Assembly: GCF_010093125.1 (NCBI RefSeq)
Contig: NZ_NMZQ01000006.1
Location: forward strand, 1 to 47,305
DNA from: Veillonella sp. R32
GTDB lineage: Bacteria; Bacillota; Negativicutes; Veillonellales; Veillonellaceae
DNA length: 47,305 bases
Direction: 5' to 3'
Each line of letters begins with the position of its first letter. Position 1 is the stretch's first letter. The notes below the pieces were generated by a model. It saw only the letters and a program-made list of their open reading frames with translations, made no database searches and had not been told where the DNA came from. Made by a program: the position numbers and the translations under genes. Of the stretch, positions 39,182 to 47,305 are shown in pieces.

Positions 39182-40681
39182 ATGAGTACGATGGTAAAAG
39201 AGAACGGACAAGTAATAAGTGGGATGGGCGCAGCACAAGCGAGTGCAGTGGCTAGTGAAGTAACCACCGAAATGACTAAAACAGAGGCTATGGAGAATGG
39301 TTCTGTAGGAATGACCACACCTAAATTAAAATGGAAAGAAAAAATTGGCTATGGGTTTGGTGATTTTGGTAATGGGTTTATGTTTGACTTAGGACAAGCC
39401 TATTTAACTAAATTTTGGATTGATGTTTGTATGATTCCAGCCGGTGTTGTAGGGGGCATCTTTGCTTTTACTAAAATTTTTGATGCTTTTATGGATCCTA
39501 TTGCTGGGGCGAGTATTGACCGCCGTAAAAATATTGGCAGTCGTGGCAAATTTAGACCTGTTATGATGATTGCCAGTATTGTCTTGGCACTATTGACAGT
39601 TGTTACATTTATGATGCCCGATTTAGATATGGGCGGCAAAATCTTATTTGCTTATGGTGCTTACATGGCTTGGGGGTTAGTCTATTCATTTACTAATATT
39701 CCCTATGCTTCTTTGGCCAGTGTAATGACACGCGATGTAGAAGATCGCAGTCAATTAGCTACGACTCGACAAGCTGGCTCCATAGGGGCTCAGCTTATTA
39801 CAGGGGTTGCTTTTATTCCTATTGTATTAATGTTTGACACACCGGAACATGGCTATTTAGCAGCTGCTATTATCATGTCTTTAATCGGGATCTTAGGCTT
39901 TGCTATTTGTTATTGGACGACTAAAGAACATGTGCCAGTAAAACGTAATACTAAAGCGGAAGCTAAAGTAAGTTTTAAAGACTATATAAAAGTTGTATTT
40001 ACTAATAAACCATTACTTTGCTTAATTCTTATGACCTTATTTACTATTTCGGCTATGAATACGAATAATGCAATGATGGTGTTCTTCTGCCAATATAATC
40101 TGGGGAATATTGCTTTACAGCCAGTTGTTAATGGTATTATGATGGGATGTTCAGTGGCCGGCATTCTTATGATTCCTAAATTAGTCGCTAAATTTGGTAA
40201 AAAACGGACTGCCATTGGTGGTTTAGTTATTGGTTGCTTAGCTAATATGTTAAACTTCTTTATTCCTACTAATATTTACTCTTTTATTGTCTTGGTAACG
40301 ATTGGTTATGTAGCCTTGGCCATTCCTAATGGTATTACTTGGGCATTAGTATCTGATGTCATTGATTATAGCGAATGGCATAATGGGATTCGTAAAGAAG
40401 GTACCACCTATGCAGCATTTAATTTCTCCCGCAAAATTGCGCAAGCTATGGCTGCGTTGGTAAGTGCTCTTATTTTGAGTTTAACTGGTTATGTAGCTAA
40501 CGCCATTCAAAGTGAAATGACTTTAACGGGGATTAAAGCAGCTATGACTTTATATCCAGGGATAGCCCTTGGCTTAGCAGCTTTGATTCTTTGGAAGTTA
40601 TATGATTTATCTGATGAACGGTATAAACAGATTGTAGCCGATTTAAGTAAAGGCTTATGGGAAAAAGGGAAAATCGAATAA
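39182..40681 (+). CDS. GPH-family sugar/uronide:cation symporter
   Basis: A 499-residue, twelve-segment transporter of the glycoside-pentoside-hexuronide family: KIGYGFGDFGNGFMFDLGQA, DPIAGASIDRRKNIGSRGKF, YSFTNIPYASLASVMTRDVE and SDVIDYSEWHNGIRKEGTTY are typical. About 45 hydrophilic residues precede the first segment, longer than usual. Its place at the end of the uxa operon suggests uptake of hexuronates or uronides. The ATG at 39182 has GGAGGGG six bases upstream. It lies 40 bases after uxaA, and a terminator follows at 40733. Confidence 0.9.
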   Translation: MSTMVKENGQVISGMGAAQASAVASEVTTEMTKTEAMENGSVGMTTPKLKWKEKIGYGFGDFGNGFMFDLGQAYLTKFWIDVCMIPAGVVGGIFAFTKIFDAFMDPIAGASIDRRKNIGSRGKFRPVMMIASIVLALLTVVTFMMPDLDMGGKILFAYGAYMAWGLVYSFTNIPYASLASVMTRDVEDRSQLATTRQAGSIGAQLITGVAFIPIVLMFDTPEHGYLAAAIIMSLIGILGFAICYWTTKEHVPVKRNTKAEAKVSFKDYIKVVFTNKPLLCLILMTLFTISAMNTNNAMMVFFCQYNLGNIALQPVVNGIMMGCSVAGILMIPKLVAKFGKKRTAIGGLVIGCLANMLNFFIPTNIYSFIVLVTIGYVALAIPNGITWALVSDVIDYSEWHNGIRKEGTTYAAFNFSRKIAQAMAALVSALILSLTGYVANAIQSEMTLTGIKAAMTLYPGIALGLAALILWKLYDLSDERYKQIVADLSKGLWEKGKIE

Positions 40682-40732
40682 GCTAATGTAAAATAGTAGA
40701 AGCTAACACTAGCAATAATATACGTATAATAT

Positions 40733-40804
40733 AAAAGGGACAACCTCAAGTTAGTTACCAGCTCTTTGGCGACATTGGTGGCTAACTGGGGGTTGTCTTT
40801 TGGT
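40733..40804 (+). terminator. Terminator of the uxa operon
   Basis: GACAACC (40739-40745) and GGTTGTC (40791-40797) with a nested AGTTAG/CTAACT and ACCA/TGGT inner stem, followed by TTTTGG. The loop has GCTCTTTGGCGACA. A-run before and T-run after. Confidence 0.75.
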
Positions 40805-40878
40805 TATAATGGTTTTTAATAGATACTTGAAGTATGAAATTTACACGTTACACTGATAGTAAGTGGTTGAATTTTTAG

Positions 40879-40908
40879 TTGACTTACTAAAATATACAGA
40901 TGTATAAT
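40879..40908 (+). promoter_or_regulatory. Promoter of the second SLC1-type symporter gene
   Basis: TTGACT (40879-40884), 18 bases, TATAAT (40903-40908), the same architecture as the promoter of the first copy at 31685. It lies about 420 bases before the start codon, so a long leader is expected. Confidence 0.65.
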
Positions 40909-41055
40909 AGTACGGGAATAAAATTTGAGTTTTATTATAAATATCTATAAATACAATTTTACTACTAAAGTTTAAATAGTTTATTGGTTTTATGAAGATG
41001 GTGTTTCATAATTTAATACTAGGCAATGATGTCTTATTTTATAGGGTGAAGTAGC

Positions 41056-41087
41056 ATGTTCTCCTTATAGAATAGGACATTTTTTAT
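41056..41087 (+). terminator. Terminator-like hairpin in the leader of the second symporter gene
   Basis: ATGTTCT (41056-41062) pairs with AGGACAT (41074-41080), one G-T pair, followed by TTTTTATTT. It sits between promoter and gene and could act as an attenuator. The rest of the AT-rich 40805-41325 interval holds no gene that I can see. Confidence 0.45.
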
Positions 41088-41325
41088 TTAAAATATTTAT
41101 AATAGAATTCAGTTTGTTATATAAAAATGCTAGGTTTTATATACTTCATATATATGTAAAATATTCTGTATGTATATAAAATCTGAAGGAGTTGTTAATA
41201 GAGGGTTACGATGTTTTTTTAATAATATTTTACTTCATAGTTTTTGCTTGCAAGCAATATATGTAGTACTGTGCTAGTTGCTGGTACTTGTATGGGTGGT
41301 ATTTATTGAAGAAAGAAGTGGAAGT

Positions 41326-42591
41326 ATGCACAGCTTGAGAAAAATGAGTTTAGCTACCTGGATTATGATTGGCTTATTAGCCGGCATTGTAGTTGGTGCA
41401 GTAGCACCAGAGGTAGGTAAGGCCTTAAAGCCTTTGGGGGATATCTTTATTCGCATGATTAAAATGATTGTAGTACCGTTAATTTTCAGCTGTTTAGTTA
41501 TGGGCATAGCGGGTACCGGTGATTTTAAAAAGTTAGGCAAGTTAGGGGGCAAATCCATTATTTGGTTTGAATTTGCCACGACCTTAGCTCTTATTGTAGG
41601 TTTAGTAGCGGTTAATGTGTTACAACCTGGCACGGGGGTTGATTTATCTGCTGGTGGTACGAATGATGCGGTGGCTAAAGCTGCAAGTAGTAAAGGCCTT
41701 GATCATGTAGCTATGTTAGTAAATATTGTTCCAACTAATATTATTGACGCCATGGGACGTGGCGATATGCTACAGATTATCTTTTTTAGTTGCTTATTTG
41801 CTATTGCTTGTGCTAGTGTGGGACGGGAAGGAAAGCAAATTATTGATTTAGCTCGAGATTTAGCGCATGTTATGTTTCGCGTAACTCATTATGTCATGTA
41901 TATTTCGCCTATTGGGATTTTTGGTGCGATTGCCTATACGGTGGGCACCTTTGGGATTGGTATGTTATTGCCACTAGTGAAACTGATTCTTTGTTTATAT
42001 GTAGCTATTATTATCTTCTTACTAGTAGTGCTAGCTATTGGCTCGATTTTAACAAAAACTAATTTATTCCCTTTGATTAAAGTGCTAAAAGAACCGTTGG
42101 TATTGGCCTTTTCTACGGCCGCAAGTGAAGCGGCTTTGCCAATTGCTATGGAAAAATTAGAAACGTTAGGTTTGCCAAAGCGCATTGTTAGTTTTGTATT
42201 GCCATTAGGTTATACGTTTAACTTAGATGGTTCTACTTTATATAGTTGTGTAGCGGTTGTCTTTTTAGCGCAAGTGTATGATATTAACTTTCCTATTGAA
42301 ATGCAACTATTAATGTTATTAACATTAATGTTATCTACTAAAGGAATTGCTGGTGTACCAGGGGCGGCATTAATTGTTATTGCTGGTACCGCTGCGGCCT
42401 TTGGTTTGCCTGTAGAAGGTATTGCGATTTTATTAGGTATTGATCGGGTGCTCGATATGGCGCGTACATTTTGTAATGTAACAGGGAATTGTATTGCCGC
42501 AGCTGTCGTTTCACGGTGGGAAAAAGAAGTGTCCGCTGATGAATTAGAACATAATTATGAACATTCTATGATGAGCAAAGAGAATATATAG
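41326..42591 (+). CDS. Dicarboxylate/amino acid:cation symporter (SLC1/DAACS), second copy
   Basis: A 421-residue paralogue of the protein at 31829, identical over long stretches (for example IRMIKMIVVPLIFS, AFSTAASEAALPIAMEKLE, LPLGYTFNLDGSTLY, DMARTFCNVTGNC). Differences cluster in the loop after TM3 and in the C-terminal tail, which is shorter here. The conserved Arg of the DMARTF motif and the Asn of NVTGN agree with the first copy. The ATG at 41326 matches the start of the paralogue; an earlier in-frame codon at 41278 is not supported. It lies directly before the histidine one-carbon genes, so glutamate exchange is a reasonable guess. Confidence 0.9.
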   Translation: MHSLRKMSLATWIMIGLLAGIVVGAVAPEVGKALKPLGDIFIRMIKMIVVPLIFSCLVMGIAGTGDFKKLGKLGGKSIIWFEFATTLALIVGLVAVNVLQPGTGVDLSAGGTNDAVAKAASSKGLDHVAMLVNIVPTNIIDAMGRGDMLQIIFFSCLFAIACASVGREGKQIIDLARDLAHVMFRVTHYVMYISPIGIFGAIAYTVGTFGIGMLLPLVKLILCLYVAIIIFLLVVLAIGSILTKTNLFPLIKVLKEPLVLAFSTAASEAALPIAMEKLETLGLPKRIVSFVLPLGYTFNLDGSTLYSCVAVVFLAQVYDINFPIEMQLLMLLTLMLSTKGIAGVPGAALIVIAGTAAAFGLPVEGIAILLGIDRVLDMARTFCNVTGNCIAAAVVSRWEKEVSADELEHNYEHSMMSKENI

Positions 42592-42617
42592 ATTGGTAAA
42601 ATAATATATAACATAAC

Positions 42618-42649
42618 AAAAACCCTAAGTGTGGAGACTTAGGGGTTTT
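42618..42649. terminator. Bidirectional terminator between the symporter and hutD
   Basis: AAAAACCCTAAGT (42618-42630) and ACTTAGGGGTTTT (42637-42649) pair around a six-base loop, between converging genes. Confidence 0.8.
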
Positions 42650-42687
42650 GCCGTTTTGTAAAGAAGATGAAGTTTGTATAGAGTATC

Positions 42688-43257
42688 CTAAGAGGATATT
42701 TCAACATAGAGTACAGTAACAGCAGCATCCTCAAGGAATAAAGGAACCGTTTCCGTGCAATCGGACAGATAATATAATGTATCCGGTTGTATTTGGAGGT
42801 TACCTATTCGAGCCTTGGCAGAGGGTACAAAAGGTAAATTGGGAACATAGATAAATCTATGTTCGTGAGGATTAAGTTGAGAAGAAGAAGTTAACACAGA
42901 ATAGTTAACCTTCATTCCTTGTTGGACCATAACATTAAAGTCAGTTGCTTTCCCCTTTGAAAAGGTGTGATAAGCACCATCGAAGTAGGCTACTTCGTAC
43001 GGTTTTAAATGATATGTGTCTGCTGTTTCTTTAAAAGATAGGTATAATTGATTCGTTAGCGGAGTAATTAGACGGGTATACCCGGGAAGCAAGGTGAATT
43101 CAGATGATTCTACATCCACAGTTGCCGAGCTTATCCGAATAGCAAAATCTCTTTTACTATAAGAGCTTTGCGGTGGATATATAAAGAACTCTGTCGTGGA
43201 GCCACCAGACCAGGTAGAAGTAGTCGCTTGGTGACGAGCAATCACTGTAATTTCCAT
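42688..43257 (-). CDS. hutD: HutD-family cupin protein
   Basis: A 189-residue beta-rich protein of the HutD family, cupin-like proteins found with histidine-utilisation genes and thought to bind formylglutamate or related compounds and limit the pathway. WSGGSTTEFFIYPPQSSYSK followed by RDFAIRISSATVDVESSEFT and LLPGYTRLITPLTNQLYLSF is the clear family pattern. AGGAGG precedes the ATG. It is divergent from ftcD at 43468, which supports the link to histidine degradation; hutH, hutU and hutI are not in the window. Confidence 0.85.
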   Translation of the reverse strand: MEITVIARHQATTSTWSGGSTTEFFIYPPQSSYSKRDFAIRISSATVDVESSEFTLLPGYTRLITPLTNQLYLSFKETADTYHLKPYEVAYFDGAYHTFSKGKATDFNVMVQQGMKVNYSVLTSSSQLNPHEHRFIYVPNLPFVPSAKARIGNLQIQPDTLYYLSDCTETVPLFLEDAAVTVLYVEISS

Positions 43258-43467
43258 AACGCCTCCTATTTGGGCACTTCATCTATTCGCTACATACACT
43301 ATAAGTCAGCTACGTCTAAAAAGTGTCAAAAATCAAAAGTTTTTTTAAAATTCAAAAATTTGATGTTTTTTTGGTTATAGTTGATGTATATTGGACGTAT
43401 AGAATTCATGTTTTGTTTTATAACATCATGATATACAGTGATTTCATTTTAGAATGGAGGCAATCGT

Positions 43468-44361
43468 ATGGCTAAGTTAGTTGAATTTGTTCCAAATTTT
43501 AGTGAAGGTCGCGATAAGGTAAAGGTTGAAAAGATTGTAGACGAAGCGCGCAAAATTAAAGATTTAAAAATTCTTGATTACTCAAGTGATGCTGATCACA
43601 ATCGTTCTGTTGTGACCTTAATTGGTTCTCCTGAAGCGGTTACGGAAGCTGCCATTAATATGGCTAAAGTGGCTATTGAGTTGATTGATATGCGCACTCA
43701 TGAAGGGGCACATCCTCGCTTTGGTGCTGTTGACGTTGTGCCATTTACACCGATTTCCGAAGTAACCATGGAAGAATGTGTAGCGATTGCTAATACGGTA
43801 GGTAAAGCCTATGGTGAAATGGGGATTCCAGTTTACTTATATGAAGACGCTTGCACTAAGGAAGATCGTCGTAATTTAGCATCTGTTCGTAAAGGGCAGT
43901 ATGAAGGTTTCTTTGAAAAAATTAAAGATCCAAATTGGAAGCCTGATTATGGTCCTAGTGAAATGAATGAAAAATCCGGTTGCTCTGCTGTAGGTGCTCG
44001 CGTATCCTTGGTAGCTTTCAACGTTAACTTGAATACTAGTGATTTAGCAGTTGCTGATGCTATTGCTAAGAAGATTCGCCATATTGGTGGTGGTTTGCGC
44101 TATGTGAAAGCTATGGGCGTTATGCTTGAAGAACGCAACCAAGTGCAAGTATCCATGAACTTAGTCAATTATCAGAAATCCTCTGTATATCAAGCTTTTG
44201 AAATGATTAAAATGGAAGCAAAACGTTATGGCGTATCTATTGTAGGTAGTGAAATTATTGGCACCGTTCCTATGGCCGCGTTGATGATGGCCGCTGAATA
44301 TTATCTACAAGTAGAAAACTTTGATATTAATCAGATCTTAGAAAAACAATTATTAGACTAA
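43468..44361 (+). CDS. ftcD: Glutamate formimidoyltransferase
   Basis: A 297-residue monofunctional enzyme that moves the formimino group of N-formimino-L-glutamate to tetrahydrofolate, releasing glutamate. LVEFVPNFSEGRDKVKVEKI, SSDADHNRSVVTLIG, DMRTHEGAHPRFGAVDVVPF (with the catalytic His), PVYLYEDAC and NVNLNTSDLAVADAIAKKIR are family blocks. Bifunctional animal enzymes fuse this to the cyclodeaminase, which here is encoded separately at 46458. ATGGAGGC precedes the start. The 210 bases upstream, shared with hutD, are AT-rich with A- and T-tracts and must hold both promoters. Confidence 0.95.
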   Translation: MAKLVEFVPNFSEGRDKVKVEKIVDEARKIKDLKILDYSSDADHNRSVVTLIGSPEAVTEAAINMAKVAIELIDMRTHEGAHPRFGAVDVVPFTPISEVTMEECVAIANTVGKAYGEMGIPVYLYEDACTKEDRRNLASVRKGQYEGFFEKIKDPNWKPDYGPSEMNEKSGCSAVGARVSLVAFNVNLNTSDLAVADAIAKKIRHIGGGLRYVKAMGVMLEERNQVQVSMNLVNYQKSSVYQAFEMIKMEAKRYGVSIVGSEIIGTVPMAALMMAAEYYLQVENFDINQILEKQLLD

Positions 44362-44686
44362 CAGTTAGCAGTTAAATTAGACTAATACATATTTAATAGT
44401 TAACATTCATTGGAACATTACAAATTTTAAAATAATTAGCCATTTAAGTCAGTAAATAAATCAGTGAAGATTTGAGCATTTATTTGAGTGTTTATATGAA
44501 ATAGTTTGATTATGTTATCATATTAGGGACTGATTTAATGCGTAAGTGCCGATTTAGGGCCGATTATAGTGCCTATTTGCATAATTGAAATGTGTAATAA
44601 GAGTTGAAAAAAGTACATATTTAGTGTAAATTAAAAAGTATAAAGTTATTTTTCAAACGTATATCAGCCCTATAGGAGGTGCATTC

Positions 44687-46357
44687 ATGTTCAGTGATAT
44701 TGAGATTGCGCAAGCCAATCAGATGGAACCTATTACGACCATTGCCGAAAAATGCGGTATTTTGCCTGAAGAATTAGAGCAATATGGTCATTATAAAGCG
44801 AAAGTATCCCTAGATGTTTTAACTCGTTTAAAAGATAAACCAAATGGCAAATTAGTCCTTGTTACAGCGATTACGCCAACCCCAGCAGGTGAAGGGAAAT
44901 CAACTACGAGCATTGGTTTAACACAGGCGCTTAATAAAATTGGTAAACATGCTATCGTTGCTTTGCGTGAACCGTCCTTAGGACCTGTATTTGGTATCAA
45001 AGGCGGTGCCGCTGGTGGTGGTTATGCACAAGTCGTACCAATGGATGATATTAATTTACACTTTACCGGTGATATGCATGCTATTACGGCGGCCAATAAC
45101 TTATTGTCTGCTATGATTGATAATCATGTACATCAAGGCAATGAATTAAATATTGATGTACGTCAAATTTCCTGGAAACGTGTTATGGACATGAATGACC
45201 GTGCGTTACGCAATGTAGTTGTTGGTATGGGGGGCAAAGTATGTGGTTTCCCACGGGAAGATCATTTTATGATTACCGTAGCGTCCGAAATCATGGCAGC
45301 ACTTTGCTTGGCTACTAGTATTGAAGACTTAAAAGCCCGCTTTGGTCGGATTGTTATTGGTTCTAACTATGCAGGGGAACCTGTATATGTGCATCAATTA
45401 GGCTGTGAAGGCGCGATGGCTATGCTTATGAAAGACGCTATTAAGCCTAATTTAGTACAGACGTTAGAACACACGCCTGCTTTAGTTCATGGTGGCCCAT
45501 TTGCGAATATTGCGCATGGTTGTAACTCTATTTTAGCAACTAAAATGGCGCTTAAACTAGGGGATATTGTTATTACTGAAGCCGGTTTCGGTGCTGACTT
45601 AGGGGCTGAAAAATTCCTTGATATTAAATGCCCTTACGGCGATATTTTCCCACAAGCCGTTGTTATTGTAGCTACTATTCGTGCTTTAAAAATGCATGGT
45701 GGTGTTAAGAAAACGGAATTAGGGGAAGAAAATGTAGAAGCTGTGAATGCTGGTTTTGTTAACCTGGCCAAACAAGTTGAAAATATGCGTGCCTATGGCT
45801 TACCAGTATTGGTAGCTATCAATAAATTCTCCTCTGATACACCAGCTGAAATTGAAAAATTATTACAGAAATGTGATAGTTATGGTGTGGATGTAACCCT
45901 CAATGAATGCTGGGAAAAAGGTGGCGATGGCGGTATCGATATGGCTAAACAAGTGGCAGCTATGGTAGAAGGTACGGATATTAAGCCAGTTACAATGTAT
46001 GATAAGGAAGAGTCCATTCCTGAAAAATTAACTAAGATTGTACAAAAAATTTATGGTGGCACTGGCGTAGAATTTACAGCCAATGCACGTAAACAGATTA
46101 AACAATTAGAAGACTGGGGCCTTGATAAATTGCCAGTATGTATTGCTAAGACACAATACTCGTTAAGTGATGATCCTGCTTTATTAGGGGCACCAAAAGA
46201 TTTTACCATTAACGTACAAGATGTACGTATTGCTAATGGGGCTGGTTTTATCGTTTGCCAAACTAGCAATATTATGGTTATGCCTGGCCTTCCTAAGAAA
46301 CCAGCTGCGCTTAATATGGATATTGATGCAGATGGGAAGATTACTGGCTTATTCTAA
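44687..46357 (+). CDS. fhs: Formate-tetrahydrofolate ligase
   Basis: A 556-residue enzyme that joins formate to THF with ATP, or runs backward to make ATP from 10-formyl-THF. The P-loop is [16 protein letters not shown], followed by [52 protein letters not shown] and the C-terminal [20 protein letters not shown]. Full length for the family. AGGAGG lies before the ATG. The 325-base gap from ftcD (44362-44686) is AT-rich; TTGAAA (44605-44610) and TAAATT at a 17-base spacer are a possible promoter, and nothing else is seen. With ftcD and fchA it fits histidine fermentation with energy recovery. Confidence 0.96.
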   Translation: MFSDIEIAQANQMEPITTIAEKCGILPEELEQYGHYKAKVSLDVLTRLKDKPNGKLVLVTAITPTPAGEGKSTTSIGLTQALNKIGKHAIVALREPSLGPVFGIKGGAAGGGYAQVVPMDDINLHFTGDMHAITAANNLLSAMIDNHVHQGNELNIDVRQISWKRVMDMNDRALRNVVVGMGGKVCGFPREDHFMITVASEIMAALCLATSIEDLKARFGRIVIGSNYAGEPVYVHQLGCEGAMAMLMKDAIKPNLVQTLEHTPALVHGGPFANIAHGCNSILATKMALKLGDIVITEAGFGADLGAEKFLDIKCPYGDIFPQAVVIVATIRALKMHGGVKKTELGEENVEAVNAGFVNLAKQVENMRAYGLPVLVAINKFSSDTPAEIEKLLQKCDSYGVDVTLNECWEKGGDGGIDMAKQVAAMVEGTDIKPVTMYDKEESIPEKLTKIVQKIYGGTGVEFTANARKQIKQLEDWGLDKLPVCIAKTQYSLSDDPALLGAPKDFTINVQDVRIANGAGFIVCQTSNIMVMPGLPKKPAALNMDIDADGKITGLF

Positions 46358-46457
46358 TGGGATAGTCATGTTAATGGGACTAAATCATAGATAATTATTG
46401 TTTATTTCGTCGTTAAGGCGATATATAAAGTGTATAGTATACCTTATAGGAGGCACA

Positions 46458-47078
46458 ATGGAATTAAAAGCGTTATCCGTAGAAGGCTTTATTAATGAAA
46501 CTGGTTCTAGTTCACCAGCTCCTGGTGGCGGTAGTATTGCAGCGCTTAATGGCGCCGCTGGGGCAGCTTTAATTGAAATGGTAGCCGCTTTGACGATTGG
46601 CAAAGAAAAATATGCTGCTGTAGAAGAGGAAATGAAAGCGATTCAGGCTAAAGCTCATAATATGAAAGCACAATTTTTAGCGTATATTGATGAAGACAGC
46701 GCTGCTTTCAATAAAATTATGGCGGCTTTTAAATTACCAAAAGAAAGCGACGAAGATAAAAAAGCTCGTTCTGCAGCCATTCAAGAGGCGACTAAAGGGG
46801 CAGCCTTGGTACCTTTCAAAATTGGTGAATTGGCTAATGAATTATTGCCGTTGGCAGCTACGGTTATTGAAAAAGGCAATCAAAATGCAATTACTGATGG
46901 TGCTGTAGCCACTATGAATGCACGTACATCGGTGCATGGTGCTTTCTTAAATGTAAAAATTAATTTAGGAAGCATTAAAGATGAAGCTTTTGTTGCTGAT
47001 TTAACAGCTAAAATGGAAGCGATTGAAAATAGTATTGATGAAAAAGAACAAGCTTTATTAAATAAAGTAAGTTTATAA
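46458..47078 (+). CDS. fchA: Formimidoyltetrahydrofolate cyclodeaminase
   Basis: A 206-residue all-helical enzyme that closes 5-formimino-THF to 5,10-methenyl-THF with loss of ammonia. EGFINETGSSSPAPGGGSIA then ALNGAAGAALIEMVAALTIG is the family start with the glycine-rich folate-binding loop, and AYIDEDSAAFNKIMAAFKLP and TDGAVATMNARTSVHGAFLN follow. AGGAGG precedes the ATG at 46458; an earlier in-frame codon at 46398 has no site. It lies 100 bases after fhs and is followed by a terminator. It supplies methenyl-THF, which a cyclohydrolase not seen here would turn to formyl-THF for Fhs. Confidence 0.93.
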   Translation: MELKALSVEGFINETGSSSPAPGGGSIAALNGAAGAALIEMVAALTIGKEKYAAVEEEMKAIQAKAHNMKAQFLAYIDEDSAAFNKIMAAFKLPKESDEDKKARSAAIQEATKGAALVPFKIGELANELLPLAATVIEKGNQNAITDGAVATMNARTSVHGAFLNVKINLGSIKDEAFVADLTAKMEAIENSIDEKEQALLNKVSL

Positions 47079-47100
47079 TGCATGATTAGTTAGGTCATTA

Positions 47101-47138
47101 AAAACAGAGCAGTAGGACAACGACTGCTCTGTTTTTTT
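47101..47138 (+). terminator. Terminator after fchA
   Basis: AAAACAGAGCAGT (47101-47113) and ACTGCTCTGTTTT (47123-47135) are perfect complements followed by further T. The IS end begins three bases later, at 47141. Confidence 0.85.
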
Positions 47139-47140
47139 TA

Positions 47141-47245
47141 GGCTCTTTGTCAAATTTTGGGGCGCTAAAGAGATTATGCACTCTTAGGAAGGACATGCGA
47201 CGTAATTGTTGCGTGTCCTTTTTTAGCATTAATGAATAAAATCCG
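47141..47245 (-). repeat. ISL3-type IS right end with terminal and subterminal inverted repeats
   Basis: GGCTCTTTGTCAAATTTTGG begins at 47141 and runs into GGGGCGCTAAAGAGA, matching the left element in inverted sense. TTGCGTGTCCT (47209-47219) and GAATAAAATCCG (47234-47245) are the subterminal blocks; here they overlap the transposase 3' coding end. Confidence 0.75.
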
Positions 47246-47305
47246 ATTACGAAAGCGTTCGAAGTTTTGTATTCCAAACGCACAACGTTTCAGTGCTTTT
47301 ATTTT
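47174..47305 (-). mobile_element. ISL3-family transposase, C-terminal end (cut by window edge)
   Basis: The last 43 codons of a minus-strand transposase: KIKALKRCAFGIQNFERFRN, RILFINAKKGHA and the end TITSHVLPKSA, with the stop at 47174-47176. The NFERFRNRI segment is typical of the ISL3 transposase C-terminus. The remaining N-terminal part is beyond the window. It has the same orientation as the copy at 1-300, so the two could be two copies of one IS, each cut by the assembly. Confidence 0.8.

Noticed and set aside
40879-41325. T-box or amino-acid riboswitch in the long leader
   Set aside because: No AGGGTGG-type T-box sequence or known aptamer core is visible; only a terminator-like hairpin is supported.
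1-47305. The window as a closed plasmid joined through one IS copy
   Set aside because: The content is chromosomal (mfd, hup, tRNA-Leu, fhs), no replication or partition genes are present, and the edge sequences do not overlap.

Overview
The window looks like chromosomal DNA of a non-sporulating, diderm, anaerobic Firmicute, most likely a Negativicute of the Veillonellaceae type. The hints are moderate-to-low GC, the mfd - spoVB-like flippase - mazG - hup order shared with Bacillus but without the spore genes spoVT and yabOPQ, a Cys-type formate dehydrogenase with its cofactor genes, amino-acid and formate/C1 fermentation genes, and a secreted alkaline phosphatase. The genus is not determined. 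Both edges lie inside copies of one ISL3-family insertion sequence in the same orientation, so this reads like a segment bounded by a repeated IS.

Layout. 1-740: 5' end of an ISL3 transposase, then a pair of structured 99-bp-period repeats. 740-4514: an HxlR regulator divergent from a four-gene operon (Old Yellow Enzyme, alpha/beta hydrolase, MIF-like tautomerase, DsbA-like protein without CxxC). 4550-5025: a cobalamin riboswitch followed by a very short transcription unit with its own terminator and no normal gene. 5097-5181: tRNA-Leu(UAG). 5384-11903: mfd, flippase, mazG, hup. 12075-16850: a GT28 glycosyltransferase, a DUF1292 protein, an ABC-F ATPase, a 58-residue basic protein and a DnaA/Hda-like protein without a Walker A motif. 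17079-21374 (minus): alkaline phosphatase, a small exported protein, and an ABC ATPase and permease, behind a probable Pho box. 21636-23953: a crotonase and GMP reductase, separated by terminators that share a loop sequence. 24226-31502: a ThiT-like S component, a MobA-MobB fusion, formate dehydrogenase, two ferredoxin-like subunits, MoeA and, convergent, FdhD. 31829-42591: two near-duplicate SLC1-type symporters flanking a LacI-regulated uronate island (uxaC, uxaB, uxaA, GPH symporter). 42688-47078: HutD, FtcD, formate-THF ligase and formimino-THF cyclodeaminase, the one-carbon end of histidine fermentation. 47174-47305: 3' end of the second ISL3 transposase.

How the parts fit. FtcD, FchA and Fhs can turn the formimino group from histidine into formate with ATP recovery. 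The formate dehydrogenase block could oxidise that formate. The SLC1 carriers may move glutamate or dicarboxylates made or used in this metabolism. The uxa island converts glucuronate or galacturonate to 2-keto-3-deoxygluconate, whose later enzymes are not here.

Most unusual points: the orphan B12-riboswitch transcription unit; terminators with different stems but a shared loop; the covarying hairpin repeats beside the left IS; and the HxlR-linked MIF/OYE/DsbA-like operon. No genome-scale search could be run, so all novelty statements are provisional.
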